From the IMG/VR virus record IMGVR_UViG_3300033148_006102, positions 124,001 to 188,000 of that record: a DNA stretch of 64,000 nt. One strand, given 5' to 3'. This document shows, piece after piece, positions 51,391-59,172 of this stretch (position 1 is its first letter; every line of letters starts with the position of its first letter). Both the position numbers and the translations under genes were made by a program. The stretch is from a virus. The notes under the pieces are model-generated. The model was not told where the DNA came from and did not search any database. It saw only the letters and a program-made list of their open reading frames with translations.

Positions 51391-52185
51391 TTATGCATTC
51401 GGACAGAATACGCAAGCGGACTTCTTTGGGACAAACCCGAAGACAAATTTACAGATTGCTGCGCAGTCTTTGCGATAGAAGCCCCACTCTCGGAGCGGGT
51501 AATGCGGTTCATATAACGCTTGCTCCTTCACATCACCGAAGCATGGTTTTGCGCGTTTGTCCTCACTAGCGTCATAGCCGATGTATTTGACGATTCGCTT
51601 AAACCCGTCATATGGATGGGTTTCGCGGAATTTACGCAGAATTTCTGCATATTTTGGATCAGACGGATCAAGATGCGCCAGATCTCCGTTGTTTGACGCC
51701 GCCCAGCCTCTGAGTTCATCCTCATCAGGTACTATCCAGTCAGGCATCTGATCGTAATAGTGCGGTGTCTTCCACACTTGTTGTGCCCATACTTGTTTCT
51801 TCAACCAAGCATTGATCACATCTGCTTTATGTTTCAGCGTATATTTGCTCCACCCATACGCTGCACTTGGTAGCGTATGAGAGCGAAGACATTCTTCACC
51901 TAAGTCTTCAATTCGTTGGACATTGATTTCTTTGTGTCGGTGAACGCGTACTGGTCGCACAAACCCTTCCTGTTCTAGGAAGTCACTAATGCGATCAACT
52001 GCATAGTATGTGTCAGGCCATTCGTGTCCGGTTTCTGCAAAGATGATGGAATCAGGACGAAAGCCTGATAACACCATCTGTGCTAATATGGCGGAGCTAT
52101 CAAGCCCGCCGCCCCAGCTGACGCTATGGCCCGCGCAGTCTTCAAACTGGCGGGGGAGCAACTTTGGAAACGATTTCGTCGCCAT
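51391..52185 (-). CDS. PP-loop (PAPS-reductase-like) gene 2, N-terminal part, cut by TAA
   Basis: 264 residues from ATG 52185 (AGAGGAA upstream; longer frames lie in the neighbour). PP-loop SVSWGGGLDSSAI (21-33), FAETGHEWPDTY (substrate-side motif), and C-terminal KSACVFCPNA, where a TAA stops translation directly after the Cys pair. Reading through restores a typical helix DEEWITMHEVYPRHFE encoded in the next gene. Either a split two-chain enzyme or a nonsense mutation. Confidence 0.8.
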   Translation of the reverse strand: MATKSFPKLLPRQFEDCAGHSVSWGGGLDSSAILAQMVLSGFRPDSIIFAETGHEWPDTYYAVDRISDFLEQEGFVRPVRVHRHKEINVQRIEDLGEECLRSHTLPSAAYGWSKYTLKHKADVINAWLKKQVWAQQVWKTPHYYDQMPDWIVPDEDELRGWAASNNGDLAHLDPSDPKYAEILRKFRETHPYDGFKRIVKYIGYDASEDKRAKPCFGDVKEQALYEPHYPLREWGFYRKDCAAICKFVFGFVPKKSACVFCPNA

Positions 52186-52597
52186 GATCTGGTTCCTCTT
52201 TTTTCTTGATACGCTCCAATATTTCCTCGGTGCGCTTACGGCGGAATATGTGCCAAGCACGCGTACATTCATTCGCATCCATCTTTTCGAAGGACGCATA
52301 CTTCCTACGCACGAAGGGCATGGCTTTCGCATCGCCGCGAGAGCGAGCCAACATGGCTCGGTTCTTTTCTGCTTGGTTTTCTTGTTTGATCTGCTCGTTG
52401 ACGAGTTGTAATAGTTTCCGTTGAATAGCTAACGGATCTACTGTGCCAAAATCATCTTTGATTACCTCCTGGTCTCTCGAATAGAACGCATAAGATGCGA
52501 TCTGTGAGAGACCAGGTTGTACACAAGAGCAGTTGATATTACCGTCAGCTTCGATCCAGTAATGTACGTGTGGAAATCGTTCAGACGCTGTTTGCAT
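52142..52597 (-). CDS. Hypothetical protein
   Basis: 151 residues from ATG 52597, overlapping the upstream stop by 17 bases. Begins MQTASERFPHVHYWIEADG; C-terminal half is a long basic helix (RRKRTEEILERIKKKEEP). No family recognised. Confidence 0.7.
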   Translation of the reverse strand: MQTASERFPHVHYWIEADGNINCSCVQPGLSQIASYAFYSRDQEVIKDDFGTVDPLAIQRKLLQLVNEQIKQENQAEKNRAMLARSRGDAKAMPFVRRKYASFEKMDANECTRAWHIFRRKRTEEILERIKKKEEPDHGDEIVSKVAPPPV

Positions 52598-53054
52598 CGA
52601 CCTTTTCTTTGTATCGAGGATGCAGACCACGCAGTTCGCCATCGTTAAAGCAGTACACGGTGTCTGCAGTACACAGATGTACACCACTAACCGCATATCC
52701 CGCATCAGATTCACGCGCTGCACATACTAGTGCCTGAATTAACGGAGCGCGTATAACGTCTCGCTTAGTACACGAGGAATGTGATGGAGTGGCGTTGTAG
52801 AAAATAGTCAATTCGTATTCTTCGAAGTCATCGTCATTAGGGTCGTATACCACGATAGGCTTTGAGCAATACGGGCAATTGACTATGTGGTTGACTTGAT
52901 CAAGGTACGAGGAATCTAGCCCCAGTGATCCATTGCAAAAAGGACATTCGAACACTTCGATATCTACCTCACGGTATCCTTCTCCTGCCCCTTTTGCGGC
53001 CGGCACATGGACATGCACCTCGGTTGTGTCAGAGTATTCGATAAGATTTTTCAT
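52581..53054 (-). CDS. Zinc-ribbon protein, unknown function
   Basis: 157 residues from ATG 53054. CPFC and CPYC pairs about 25 residues apart (near 43 and 68) form a likely zinc ribbon; the C-terminal part has scattered Cys. No specific role visible. Confidence 0.72.
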   Translation of the reverse strand: MKNLIEYSDTTEVHVHVPAAKGAGEGYREVDIEVFECPFCNGSLGLDSSYLDQVNHIVNCPYCSKPIVVYDPNDDDFEEYELTIFYNATPSHSSCTKRDVIRAPLIQALVCAARESDAGYAVSGVHLCTADTVYCFNDGELRGLHPRYKEKVDANSV

Positions 53055-53278
53055 CTGTTCTTTCCGAAATCGATTACGCAAAGTAACCGGCCGTCTTCTG
53101 TCTTTTCGTAACGTACGGGAAATCTGCCGTCGCCGCCGAAGTCTTTGAGAACTACGTAGGCGCCGCGGACAACCCCGCGTCTAAGGTTGTCGTGAATTTC
53201 TTCGTCTAAGTAGCAGGGATCAATGATTACCATTTCTCCGCTGTCAACGGTAACACAACCAAGTGTCCGTTCGTTCAT
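53051..53278 (-). CDS. Small phage protein with VDSGxxxxxDPCYL motif
   Basis: 75 residues. GCVTVDSGEMVIIDPCYL is a short conserved motif I associate with DUF4241-like small proteins of phages and bacteria. Function unknown. ATGA overlaps on both sides. Confidence 0.7.
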   Translation of the reverse strand: MNERTLGCVTVDSGEMVIIDPCYLDEEIHDNLRRGVVRGAYVVLKDFGGDGRFPVRYEKTEDGRLLCVIDFGKNR

Positions 53279-53559
53279 TCTTCCAACGCTTCCTTCATGG
53301 CTAGTAGGAACGCGCGAATCAAGTCTTTACTTGACTCTATAGCGCCCATGTCTGTTCTGATTTCAGCTATTGTGACTATCCAATCACCACCACATATACG
53401 CATGGTGACATCGAAGCCACGTTTGTTGAGTTCTTGGGCCAAAGGAAGAATGTCGACATCGCGTACCATGTCATAGCGACACGGCTTGCAACCTATCAAT
53501 CCCCAATCGTCCATTTTACGATGGCCCCATCGGCGTAATTTGAGTGTTGCGATAGCCAT
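53275..53559 (-). CDS. Small hypothetical protein
   Basis: 94 residues, alpha/beta (GFDVTMRICGGDWIVTIAEI). Start overlaps the upstream stop by one base. No family recognised. Confidence 0.7.
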   Translation of the reverse strand: MAIATLKLRRWGHRKMDDWGLIGCKPCRYDMVRDVDILPLAQELNKRGFDVTMRICGGDWIVTIAEIRTDMGAIESSKDLIRAFLLAMKEALEE

Positions 53560-53876
53560 TAGCTACTTGCCCACCCAAAGAAATACCAGTCGTTATCGTT
53601 ATCTGTATCTACGACACGGATGGCACCGGCTGGACCCCATTTATCGTCGATGCGAGGATCACAATCACGCATAAGTTTTTCTGCGGTATTTTGCGCATCT
53701 TCCCATGACATAGGTTCACCAATAATGACATGTGAATCTTTCTCGGCCATTGTACCGGTGTAACCAGCATGGCCGTAATCCCACGCGGCCTCTTCGGTAG
53801 CGAGCTCGCGGGCCTTATTGACATCACCGCCTGATTTTTCATCACTGATAAAGTGATCGAATTGCTCTGCTCCCAT
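53559..53876 (-). CDS. Small acidic protein
   Basis: 105 residues from ATG 53876, sharing TAATG with the upstream stop. Acidic, Trp-rich C terminus (DNDWYFFGWASS). No family recognised. Confidence 0.7.
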   Translation of the reverse strand: MGAEQFDHFISDEKSGGDVNKARELATEEAAWDYGHAGYTGTMAEKDSHVIIGEPMSWEDAQNTAEKLMRDCDPRIDDKWGPAGAIRVVDTDNDNDWYFFGWASS

Positions 53877-54130
53877 TAAAGAATTCCTTTCTGTTCGCAA
53901 TAGTGGTGATGCCGTGCTGAGTTAAGCACAGCATCGATATTGATGCCGTGTTTTGTACAGTAATGGAAGATATCCGCCATCAGATCTTTTACACCTGTAG
54001 CTGGATCTTCCTCCGGCGTCATTACGTCTTCGTAGTAATCGAGAAGAATAGCCCGGATCTTCTCCGGGCTTTCTTCCACGTGTTTCAGTATTTCAGGATC
54101 AGGTTCTGTCATTAACGTTTTGCTTTCCAT
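53876..54130 (-). CDS. Small acidic protein
   Basis: 84 residues, acidic helical N-terminal half and His-rich C terminus (RHHHYC). A second Met at codon 7 is an alternative start that avoids most of the overlap. No family recognised. Confidence 0.68.
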   Translation of the reverse strand: MESKTLMTEPDPEILKHVEESPEKIRAILLDYYEDVMTPEEDPATGVKDLMADIFHYCTKHGINIDAVLNSARHHHYCEQKGIL

Positions 54131-54444
54131 TCATAAACCACAGCACCATCATCGGCGCCCCAAGCTCGGTTTGGTGAAACAATTTCGTTGAGTGGATACC
54201 AAACAACTTGGATGTGGAAATATGGGCTCATAAGCCTGTTCTTTTCTTTACAGGCGAAGTCTAACGCAACATCCAGATCAATCGCAATCATGATAATATC
54301 GGATTCTTCGTAGCCATTTACGATTACGGCGAATGCGGTGTATGGTCGTTTACGTAATTTGCGTGTTTTGGCGGTAGGTAGAAGAAATGTGTATCCTTCC
54401 GGTTCTACCGTACGCGCTTCTTTACGTTCACGTTTACGTGTCAT
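54112..54444 (-). CDS. Small hypothetical protein
   Basis: 110 residues from ATG 54444, which forms ATGA with the upstream stop. Basic N terminus (MTRKRERKEART), then alpha/beta. No family recognised. Confidence 0.68.
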   Translation of the reverse strand: MTRKRERKEARTVEPEGYTFLLPTAKTRKLRKRPYTAFAVIVNGYEESDIIMIAIDLDVALDFACKEKNRLMSPYFHIQVVWYPLNEIVSPNRAWGADDGAVVYEWKAKR

Positions 54445-54806
54445 GCCGTATGTGCCGGCCGTATGTAGTACCACTCAGCCCACATGGGCGAATCGTGGTG
54501 TGCGTTGTTGATGGCGATACAGTCATCGCGCTTGTAGATCTTGAAGTGGCATTCGGTGTCGGGCAGGATTATAGCCAGCATGTCACGACCATTGTCGCAA
54601 TGGAACACATCCTTGTAGCCGTCAATTCCTTGCCAGCCGAAGTTCTTCATTTCCGCGGTCCAATCAAAATCTGGATTGAGTTCTTCCATGAGGCCTGTTA
54701 GATCCTCGCAGACGTACTCCCACGGATCTTCGTGTGTATCTTCCGGATCCACGTCGTCAGGTGGCCACGTGATCCATGGTTGTTCTTGTTCTTTGGTTTG
54801 GTTCAT
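54441..54806 (-). CDS. Small acidic Trp-rich protein
   Basis: 121 residues, Trp/Asp-rich (PWITWPPDDVDPEDTHEDPW). ATGA overlaps at both ends. No family recognised. Confidence 0.7.
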   Translation of the reverse strand: MNQTKEQEQPWITWPPDDVDPEDTHEDPWEYVCEDLTGLMEELNPDFDWTAEMKNFGWQGIDGYKDVFHCDNGRDMLAIILPDTECHFKIYKRDDCIAINNAHHDSPMWAEWYYIRPAHTA

Positions 54807-55213
54807 ACTGTCTCCGCAACAATGTCATCCCATTCACGGCAAGCGCGATCGATTATTTCATACACACGCTCAATCTCCAAATCCATGGACAAGGCCAAGA
54901 GCTTGATGATCTCTTCTGTAAAGCCACCGGCCATCTGCAGCTCGGCGATCAACCGTGGGAATTGAATGGAATTGTCGTTCCAGTTGATTTCTGCGTTACG
55001 GGCTTTCGCTTCGAGTTGTGCCTCTTTTTGAGTGACGAAGAGGTTGTCTTCGTGTTGACCACAACGTACTTCGCCTTCAAGCTTTGAAAGCTCATAGGTT
55101 TTGTAGCCGAGAGGCGCCTCGACTGTGCGCTGCTCGTCTACATGCCATACTTGTGGTCGAAACGTTTCGTATATCGGCCATACCTTGTCACCGGCCTTGA
55201 ATTTGTATGTCAT
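54803..55213 (-). CDS. Hypothetical protein
   Basis: 136 residues. N-terminal beta pattern FKAGDKVWPIYETFRPQVW resembles small barrel folds; C-terminal half helical. No family recognised. Confidence 0.7.
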   Translation of the reverse strand: MTYKFKAGDKVWPIYETFRPQVWHVDEQRTVEAPLGYKTYELSKLEGEVRCGQHEDNLFVTQKEAQLEAKARNAEINWNDNSIQFPRLIAELQMAGGFTEEIIKLLALSMDLEIERVYEIIDRACREWDDIVAETV

Positions 55214-55419
55214 AGTAGTTCAGCTAGATCCGGTGCTTCGGCCTCAAGCGCCTCACGCACTGCGTCCTTTGGTGTGTATCCATCATCAAACCAATCCCTG
55301 AATGGCATATCGGGGAGATCGTGGATGGATAGGCCTATCTTTGTTCGACAGAGCGCATCAACGCACCGCATCCAGTTTTTGTAGTCCATATCCGCTATTT
55401 TGTTATCTAGGCTTTTCAT
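55210..55419 (-). CDS. Small hypothetical protein
   Basis: 69 residues (DALCRTKIGLSIHDLPDMPF, then an acidic C terminus). Overlaps the ligase stop by one base. No family recognised. Confidence 0.68.
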   Translation of the reverse strand: MKSLDNKIADMDYKNWMRCVDALCRTKIGLSIHDLPDMPFRDWFDDGYTPKDAVREALEAEAPDLAELL

Positions 55420-56651
55420 CAGCTACGTACTGCCTTTGCAACCGGGAAACGCGGCGTACCGTCTTCGAAAGTTTCGAAGTACTCAACCGTGAGTAGGTGA
55501 CCAACAAAGTCCTCCGGATTTGCTTGGAAGTCTTCCCACATCTGCGCACGTTCTTTCATGCTACCTTTCGGCATGGCACTGAAGGTGCTGCCCCAGTCGG
55601 TTTCACAGACGAAGACACACGTGCCAGGCATCTTCTCATTTTCATTGGCGCCGATGATCTTGAATTCTGCGTCCATAAATTCCTTCCACTTGAGAAGGTG
55701 TTCGGACCGCGCCTGGAAACGATATATACCTCGAGGATCGCGAAGGATGGATCCTTCAAAGCCTTCTTCACGGAATCGCTTGTGATAGCTTTCGGCACGC
55801 ATCATGTCTTTGACCAGCTTGGTCTCAACATTGACTACCGCACATTCATCAGCAGTAGATTGTGTTGTACCGTCCTTGATACCGCATGCCTGCGCACAAC
55901 TGATACGCTTGTTGATGCGTTCTTCCTCTGGTACATCCAGCATGGCGATATCGTACCACCAGAATTGGGCCTGCTTCTTGAGCTGATGCAGTTCACCGTT
56001 CTTGCGCAGTATTTTCTCGCGTTGCTTGATCGTGCCTTCTGGTGTTTTACGGATGCGTTTCAAAGCACCGTTGAGATCCTTGAACGGCATCGCCCATGTG
56101 AAGAGTTCGCCATCGAAGATGATCTCACGCAACTTCGGATTGATTGAGAAGAAGTAGTTGGCCATTTCGACCAGCTTCTCTTCGATATGCCCAAGATCCT
56201 TGAAGAAGTTGCCTGAACGTGACCACATTTCAACATAGCGGTTTACACGATCTTTCGTGACTTTCGCCAAACACCGGTTCCCATCCATTTTTGGTTGGAT
56301 GAACATAGGGAATCTGTGCTTCTTCGGTGCATATTTCTTTGCAAGCATGGGTGCTGGATACTCTACGTTTTCGGTCTCTTCCAGCGCGGAATAGTCTTCG
56401 ACGTATTTGTCTTTCTTAATTTTCAGCTCGTGTTTGCTCTGGGCCTCAGAACAGGCTTGTTCGTATGGTGTGCGGCCACCTTTACCTTCAGTGAAGATAT
56501 TTTCCTTGGCGATTAGGCGGCCGCCTTCGATACCGGTTTCAACTGTCCAAAGTGCAGCTTGGTCTTCTTCAAACCACTCGACTTTCGAGTGACGGACCCG
56601 GACCTTGCCTTTTGAATCTTTGCGATAAAGTGTTGGTAACACAAATGCCAT
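55419..56651 (-). CDS. ATP-dependent DNA ligase with WGR-like N terminus
   Basis: 410 residues from ATG 56651, sharing TAATG with the upstream stop. Nucleotidyltransferase motifs: I KMDGNR with Lys121 as AMP-acceptor, III EIIFDGELF, IV EGFEGSILR, V HLLKWKEF, then an OB-fold C terminus. Residues 20-85 look like a WGR-type domain (ALWTVETGIEGGRLIAKE, GRTPYEQACSEA). Seals nicks during phage replication and recombination. Confidence 0.92.
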   Translation of the reverse strand: MAFVLPTLYRKDSKGKVRVRHSKVEWFEEDQAALWTVETGIEGGRLIAKENIFTEGKGGRTPYEQACSEAQSKHELKIKKDKYVEDYSALEETENVEYPAPMLAKKYAPKKHRFPMFIQPKMDGNRCLAKVTKDRVNRYVEMWSRSGNFFKDLGHIEEKLVEMANYFFSINPKLREIIFDGELFTWAMPFKDLNGALKRIRKTPEGTIKQREKILRKNGELHQLKKQAQFWWYDIAMLDVPEEERINKRISCAQACGIKDGTTQSTADECAVVNVETKLVKDMMRAESYHKRFREEGFEGSILRDPRGIYRFQARSEHLLKWKEFMDAEFKIIGANENEKMPGTCVFVCETDWGSTFSAMPKGSMKERAQMWEDFQANPEDFVGHLLTVEYFETFEDGTPRFPVAKAVRS

Positions 56652-57388
56652 TACTTCGGTGTCCTTTCCTCGTACAAATATTCCAGGTACAACAGAAAAT
56701 AGTCTGTGAGCATGTCCCACGTGAAGCCAAGGGCGTCCAACTGGTCATCCATGGTGCGCATGGCCGCTTCGTTTTGTTCGACTTCGTACCTTGCGCGTCT
56801 GCGTAGGATGTCTTTGACCTTGCCGGGAGCTTCGATTCTGTCCCGTGTTTCCAGCTTCATGAAACGACGTACCTTTCCGATGTACGTAAGTGCTTTGGAA
56901 TCCCAAATTACAATGTGTGGTTTGTCTTTTACAAAGAATCCACTACGACCTGTAACAGAAACTACATTCTTTATGAATTCAGCACGGCGATGTTCGTAGC
57001 ATTCACGCCATATGCGTATGCATTGTTCGATCGCGTTTTCTTCTTTTATGGTGTAATCGTAGATTGCGCGAATGGCCAGATCGATATCGGTGTTCCAATT
57101 TTCGAGAATGCTGGGATCAGTCATGGCAATCAGCTGTGTGATGTGATCAAGCTCCAATGATTCGTTCCGGTGATACAGGAAATCGAATGTGGAGACTTCA
57201 TAGGCCAGAATACAGCCGGTTGGTTTTCTGGTTTCTACATCGTACGTATAGTTCCGGGCTTCTTCTGGATCCAGTGTTAGATAGAACCCAGGGCCTTCGC
57301 CAACGTAGTTGGTTGTGCGGCTGTTGATTAGCTCCGGATCAAACTCAGTGAACCCCTCAGGGTTAGGTGTACCGTGGTACGCCTTCAT
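56651..57388 (-). CDS. ADP-ribosyltransferase-like protein
   Basis: 245 residues from ATG 57388, forming ATGA with the upstream stop. N terminus AYHGTPNPEGFTEFD followed by GEGPGFYLTLDPEEARNYTY matches the H-Y part of H-Y-E type ADP-ribosyltransferases (His5, Tyr36). The third catalytic residue is not obvious; HIVIWDSKALTYIG is the candidate strand. Phage ADP-ribosyltransferases such as T4 Alt and ModA modify host proteins. The C-terminal half is helical and unrelated. Call depends on the two motifs. Confidence 0.7.
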   Translation of the reverse strand: MKAYHGTPNPEGFTEFDPELINSRTTNYVGEGPGFYLTLDPEEARNYTYDVETRKPTGCILAYEVSTFDFLYHRNESLELDHITQLIAMTDPSILENWNTDIDLAIRAIYDYTIKEENAIEQCIRIWRECYEHRRAEFIKNVVSVTGRSGFFVKDKPHIVIWDSKALTYIGKVRRFMKLETRDRIEAPGKVKDILRRRARYEVEQNEAAMRTMDDQLDALGFTWDMLTDYFLLYLEYLYEERTPK

Positions 57389-57852
57389 CAAGCAAAAATC
57401 TCCTCTGGGTCGGACCATGGCGCGAAATCATCATCCGGCACGCCCATCTTTTCGCATGCAGTATGAAAGACCTGCCAGTATTTACGGGCCGCATCCAGCA
57501 TTTCTTCGTCAACATCACCAGAAGGCGTAACATGGATAGCTGGTTGACCTTCTTGGTAGAATTGAATTGTCGGGCATTCCTCGAGTGATTCGCCATCGTA
57601 CGCGAAGACATGAGGGTCATAATCGCAGCCTTCAGAATGACGACCAACGAAGATGACACCTGCGTTGGTGAGGTTGTTTATGACATCGCCTGATCCGTTA
57701 ACTTCGGCGAAGCCCAAACTGATATACTGTAATTCGTGTTTTGCGACCTTGACTAATTCGTGTTCTTCGTCGAAATCGCCAAACACGATATTTTCTACGA
57801 TTTTGCGTTGTGCTCTAGGACATGTAATCCAGATATAGCAGCGATCACCCAT
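57388..57852 (-). CDS. Hypothetical protein
   Basis: 154 residues, alpha/beta (GDRCYIWITCPRAQRKIVEN, LQYISLGFAEVNGSGDV). Overlaps the upstream stop by one base and the downstream start as ATGA. No family recognised. Confidence 0.72.
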   Translation of the reverse strand: MGDRCYIWITCPRAQRKIVENIVFGDFDEEHELVKVAKHELQYISLGFAEVNGSGDVINNLTNAGVIFVGRHSEGCDYDPHVFAYDGESLEECPTIQFYQEGQPAIHVTPSGDVDEEMLDAARKYWQVFHTACEKMGVPDDDFAPWSDPEEIFA

Positions 57853-58283
57853 TATTCGGCTTTCCAGACCTTTCCGTTGAGTTCCATTGTGTTCGCCGCG
57901 CTGGCTGGATCAATGTGCTCATGATGTGCGACACTGCATATGCCTGGCTTGTCATCCTTTGGAGCGCACCAGCCTTCAACAGCGCAGTCATATTTGTCTT
58001 CCAGCATGCGCGCAACTTTCTTGAAGTCCTCTACGTCCGTGTAATACAGACAGGACACGGCCGCATACTTTTCTTTGAGTAGTTCGCCAAGATATGGAAG
58101 ACCTTCTTCGTCGTCTTTCAGCTCAACGAGTTCATATTCATCGCCGATAGACGGCGAGCCATTGATTGATGTGTTTAAAGTACGCACTATGCCTTCTTTA
58201 ACGTATTCGACCCAACCGGTCTCGTTCGGACCGTAGTAAACACGCAGGTGTTCACCGGGTTGATACTTTTCGCCTATTTGCAT
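57852..58283 (-). CDS. Hypothetical protein
   Basis: 143 residues; AGAAGGAAAAC precedes the ATG. N-terminal beta pattern (YQPGEHLRVYYGPNETGW), C-terminal alpha/beta. The dispersed 23-bp element lies directly upstream. No family recognised. Confidence 0.72.
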   Translation of the reverse strand: MQIGEKYQPGEHLRVYYGPNETGWVEYVKEGIVRTLNTSINGSPSIGDEYELVELKDDEEGLPYLGELLKEKYAAVSCLYYTDVEDFKKVARMLEDKYDCAVEGWCAPKDDKPGICSVAHHEHIDPASAANTMELNGKVWKAE

Positions 58284-58292
58284 GTTTTCCTT

Positions 58293-58315
58293 CTGGGATT
58301 ATGTCAAAGTACCAG
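58293..58315 (-). promoter_or_regulatory. Dispersed 23-bp palindromic element, copy F (intergenic)
   Basis: Minus strand: CTGGTACTTTG, centre A, CATAATCCCAG. It fills most of a 32-base gap and ends about 10 bases before the next ATG, immediately upstream of the AAGGA ribosome site. Confidence 0.65.
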
Positions 58316-58582
58316 TTAGACAACTTTCATATTGTCTATAGTGTTGCGGATCCAGTTACTAAGTATGCTGAGCTGCGAAGCCAGGTCGCGAGCATCTTCT
58401 GAATCCAAGTAGATATTGGGTTTCTCTTCTTCGAAATCATCGGCGAGCGAGATTTTCAGCGTATAGTCGTCTTGACCTTCCGCGTCACGTTCTTCGCGTT
58501 TTCGATGCGCTGTGAACACGAACGATCGTTTGAACATGACGGCTTGTGCAGAATGTTCGACGTACTTTTCAACAAGTGCCAT
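58316..58582 (-). CDS. Small hypothetical protein
   Basis: 88 residues from ATG 58582, sharing TAATG with the RNase H-like stop. Beta N-terminal half, helical C terminus. No family recognised. Confidence 0.7.
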   Translation of the reverse strand: MALVEKYVEHSAQAVMFKRSFVFTAHRKREERDAEGQDDYTLKISLADDFEEEKPNIYLDSEDARDLASQLSILSNWIRNTIDNMKVV

Positions 58583-59172
58583 TATTTTCTCCCGAAATCT
58601 GCTGGGCATTCGCAGCAGAATTGATCTTTGTTCCAATAGCGGATGCGGATTTTCTTTCGCTTGTTACGAAGCGCTTTGATCCTTTTGAGCGCCCACGCGC
58701 TCGCTTCGTAGCTCTTACTTGTTGGGCTTAATTCGATGACACCTGTTGCGGCCTGTACTGCTACGATATTGTCACAATAAAGGATGTGACCTAGCGTCGG
58801 CTGTTGTACTAACAGTTCAACGCCGCGCAGCATGCCGTAGAGTTCGGCGGATGTTGTAGATACAGGTCCTAGCTTGCGTCGCCATTTCGCGTCTGAACGC
58901 AGCTTGTTACCCAATAGATCGGTGACGCGTACTATCACGCCGTATTTTTGTGTGATGGAGGCATCAGTGCAGATCCCTGAAGTCGGTGGACCGAGTACGG
59001 GATCTGGTAATGCGCGAAGCCGATCCTTGAGTTTCTTTTCGTCCATGTGCCGCGGTAGTTGCAGGTCACCTTTCGCCACATATACGCGACGAGTGGTGTA
59101 ATACCAGTTGATGCAGATACCTGGCGCGAAGAATTGTTTGAACTGTGGAAACTTATGAACCTGGTATTTCAT
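58582..59172 (-). CDS. Ribonuclease H-like protein
   Basis: 196 residues. RNase HI-type catalytic set: ICTDASI (Asp70), TTSAELYGM (Glu110), ILYCDNIVAVQ (Asp134) and CPADFG at the C terminus (Asp192). The first 60 residues are an extra N-terminal region. Likely removes RNA primers or resolves RNA-DNA hybrids; it overlaps the helicase-loader gene next to the putative origin. Confidence 0.82.
   Translation of the reverse strand: MKYQVHKFPQFKQFFAPGICINWYYTTRRVYVAKGDLQLPRHMDEKKLKDRLRALPDPVLGPPTSGICTDASITQKYGVIVRVTDLLGNKLRSDAKWRRKLGPVSTTSAELYGMLRGVELLVQQPTLGHILYCDNIVAVQAATGVIELSPTSKSYEASAWALKRIKALRNKRKKIRIRYWNKDQFCCECPADFGRK

Noticed and set aside
55497-56147. 216-codon plus-strand frame opposite the ligase gene
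   Set aside because: Ligase motifs are unambiguous on the minus strand; this frame is a shadow.
50704-58315. Dispersed element considered as a plain sigma70 -10 box (CATAAT)
   Set aside because: No consistent -35 hexamer lies 16-18 bases upstream of the copies, and the left half is conserved too; a dyad-binding regulator fits better.
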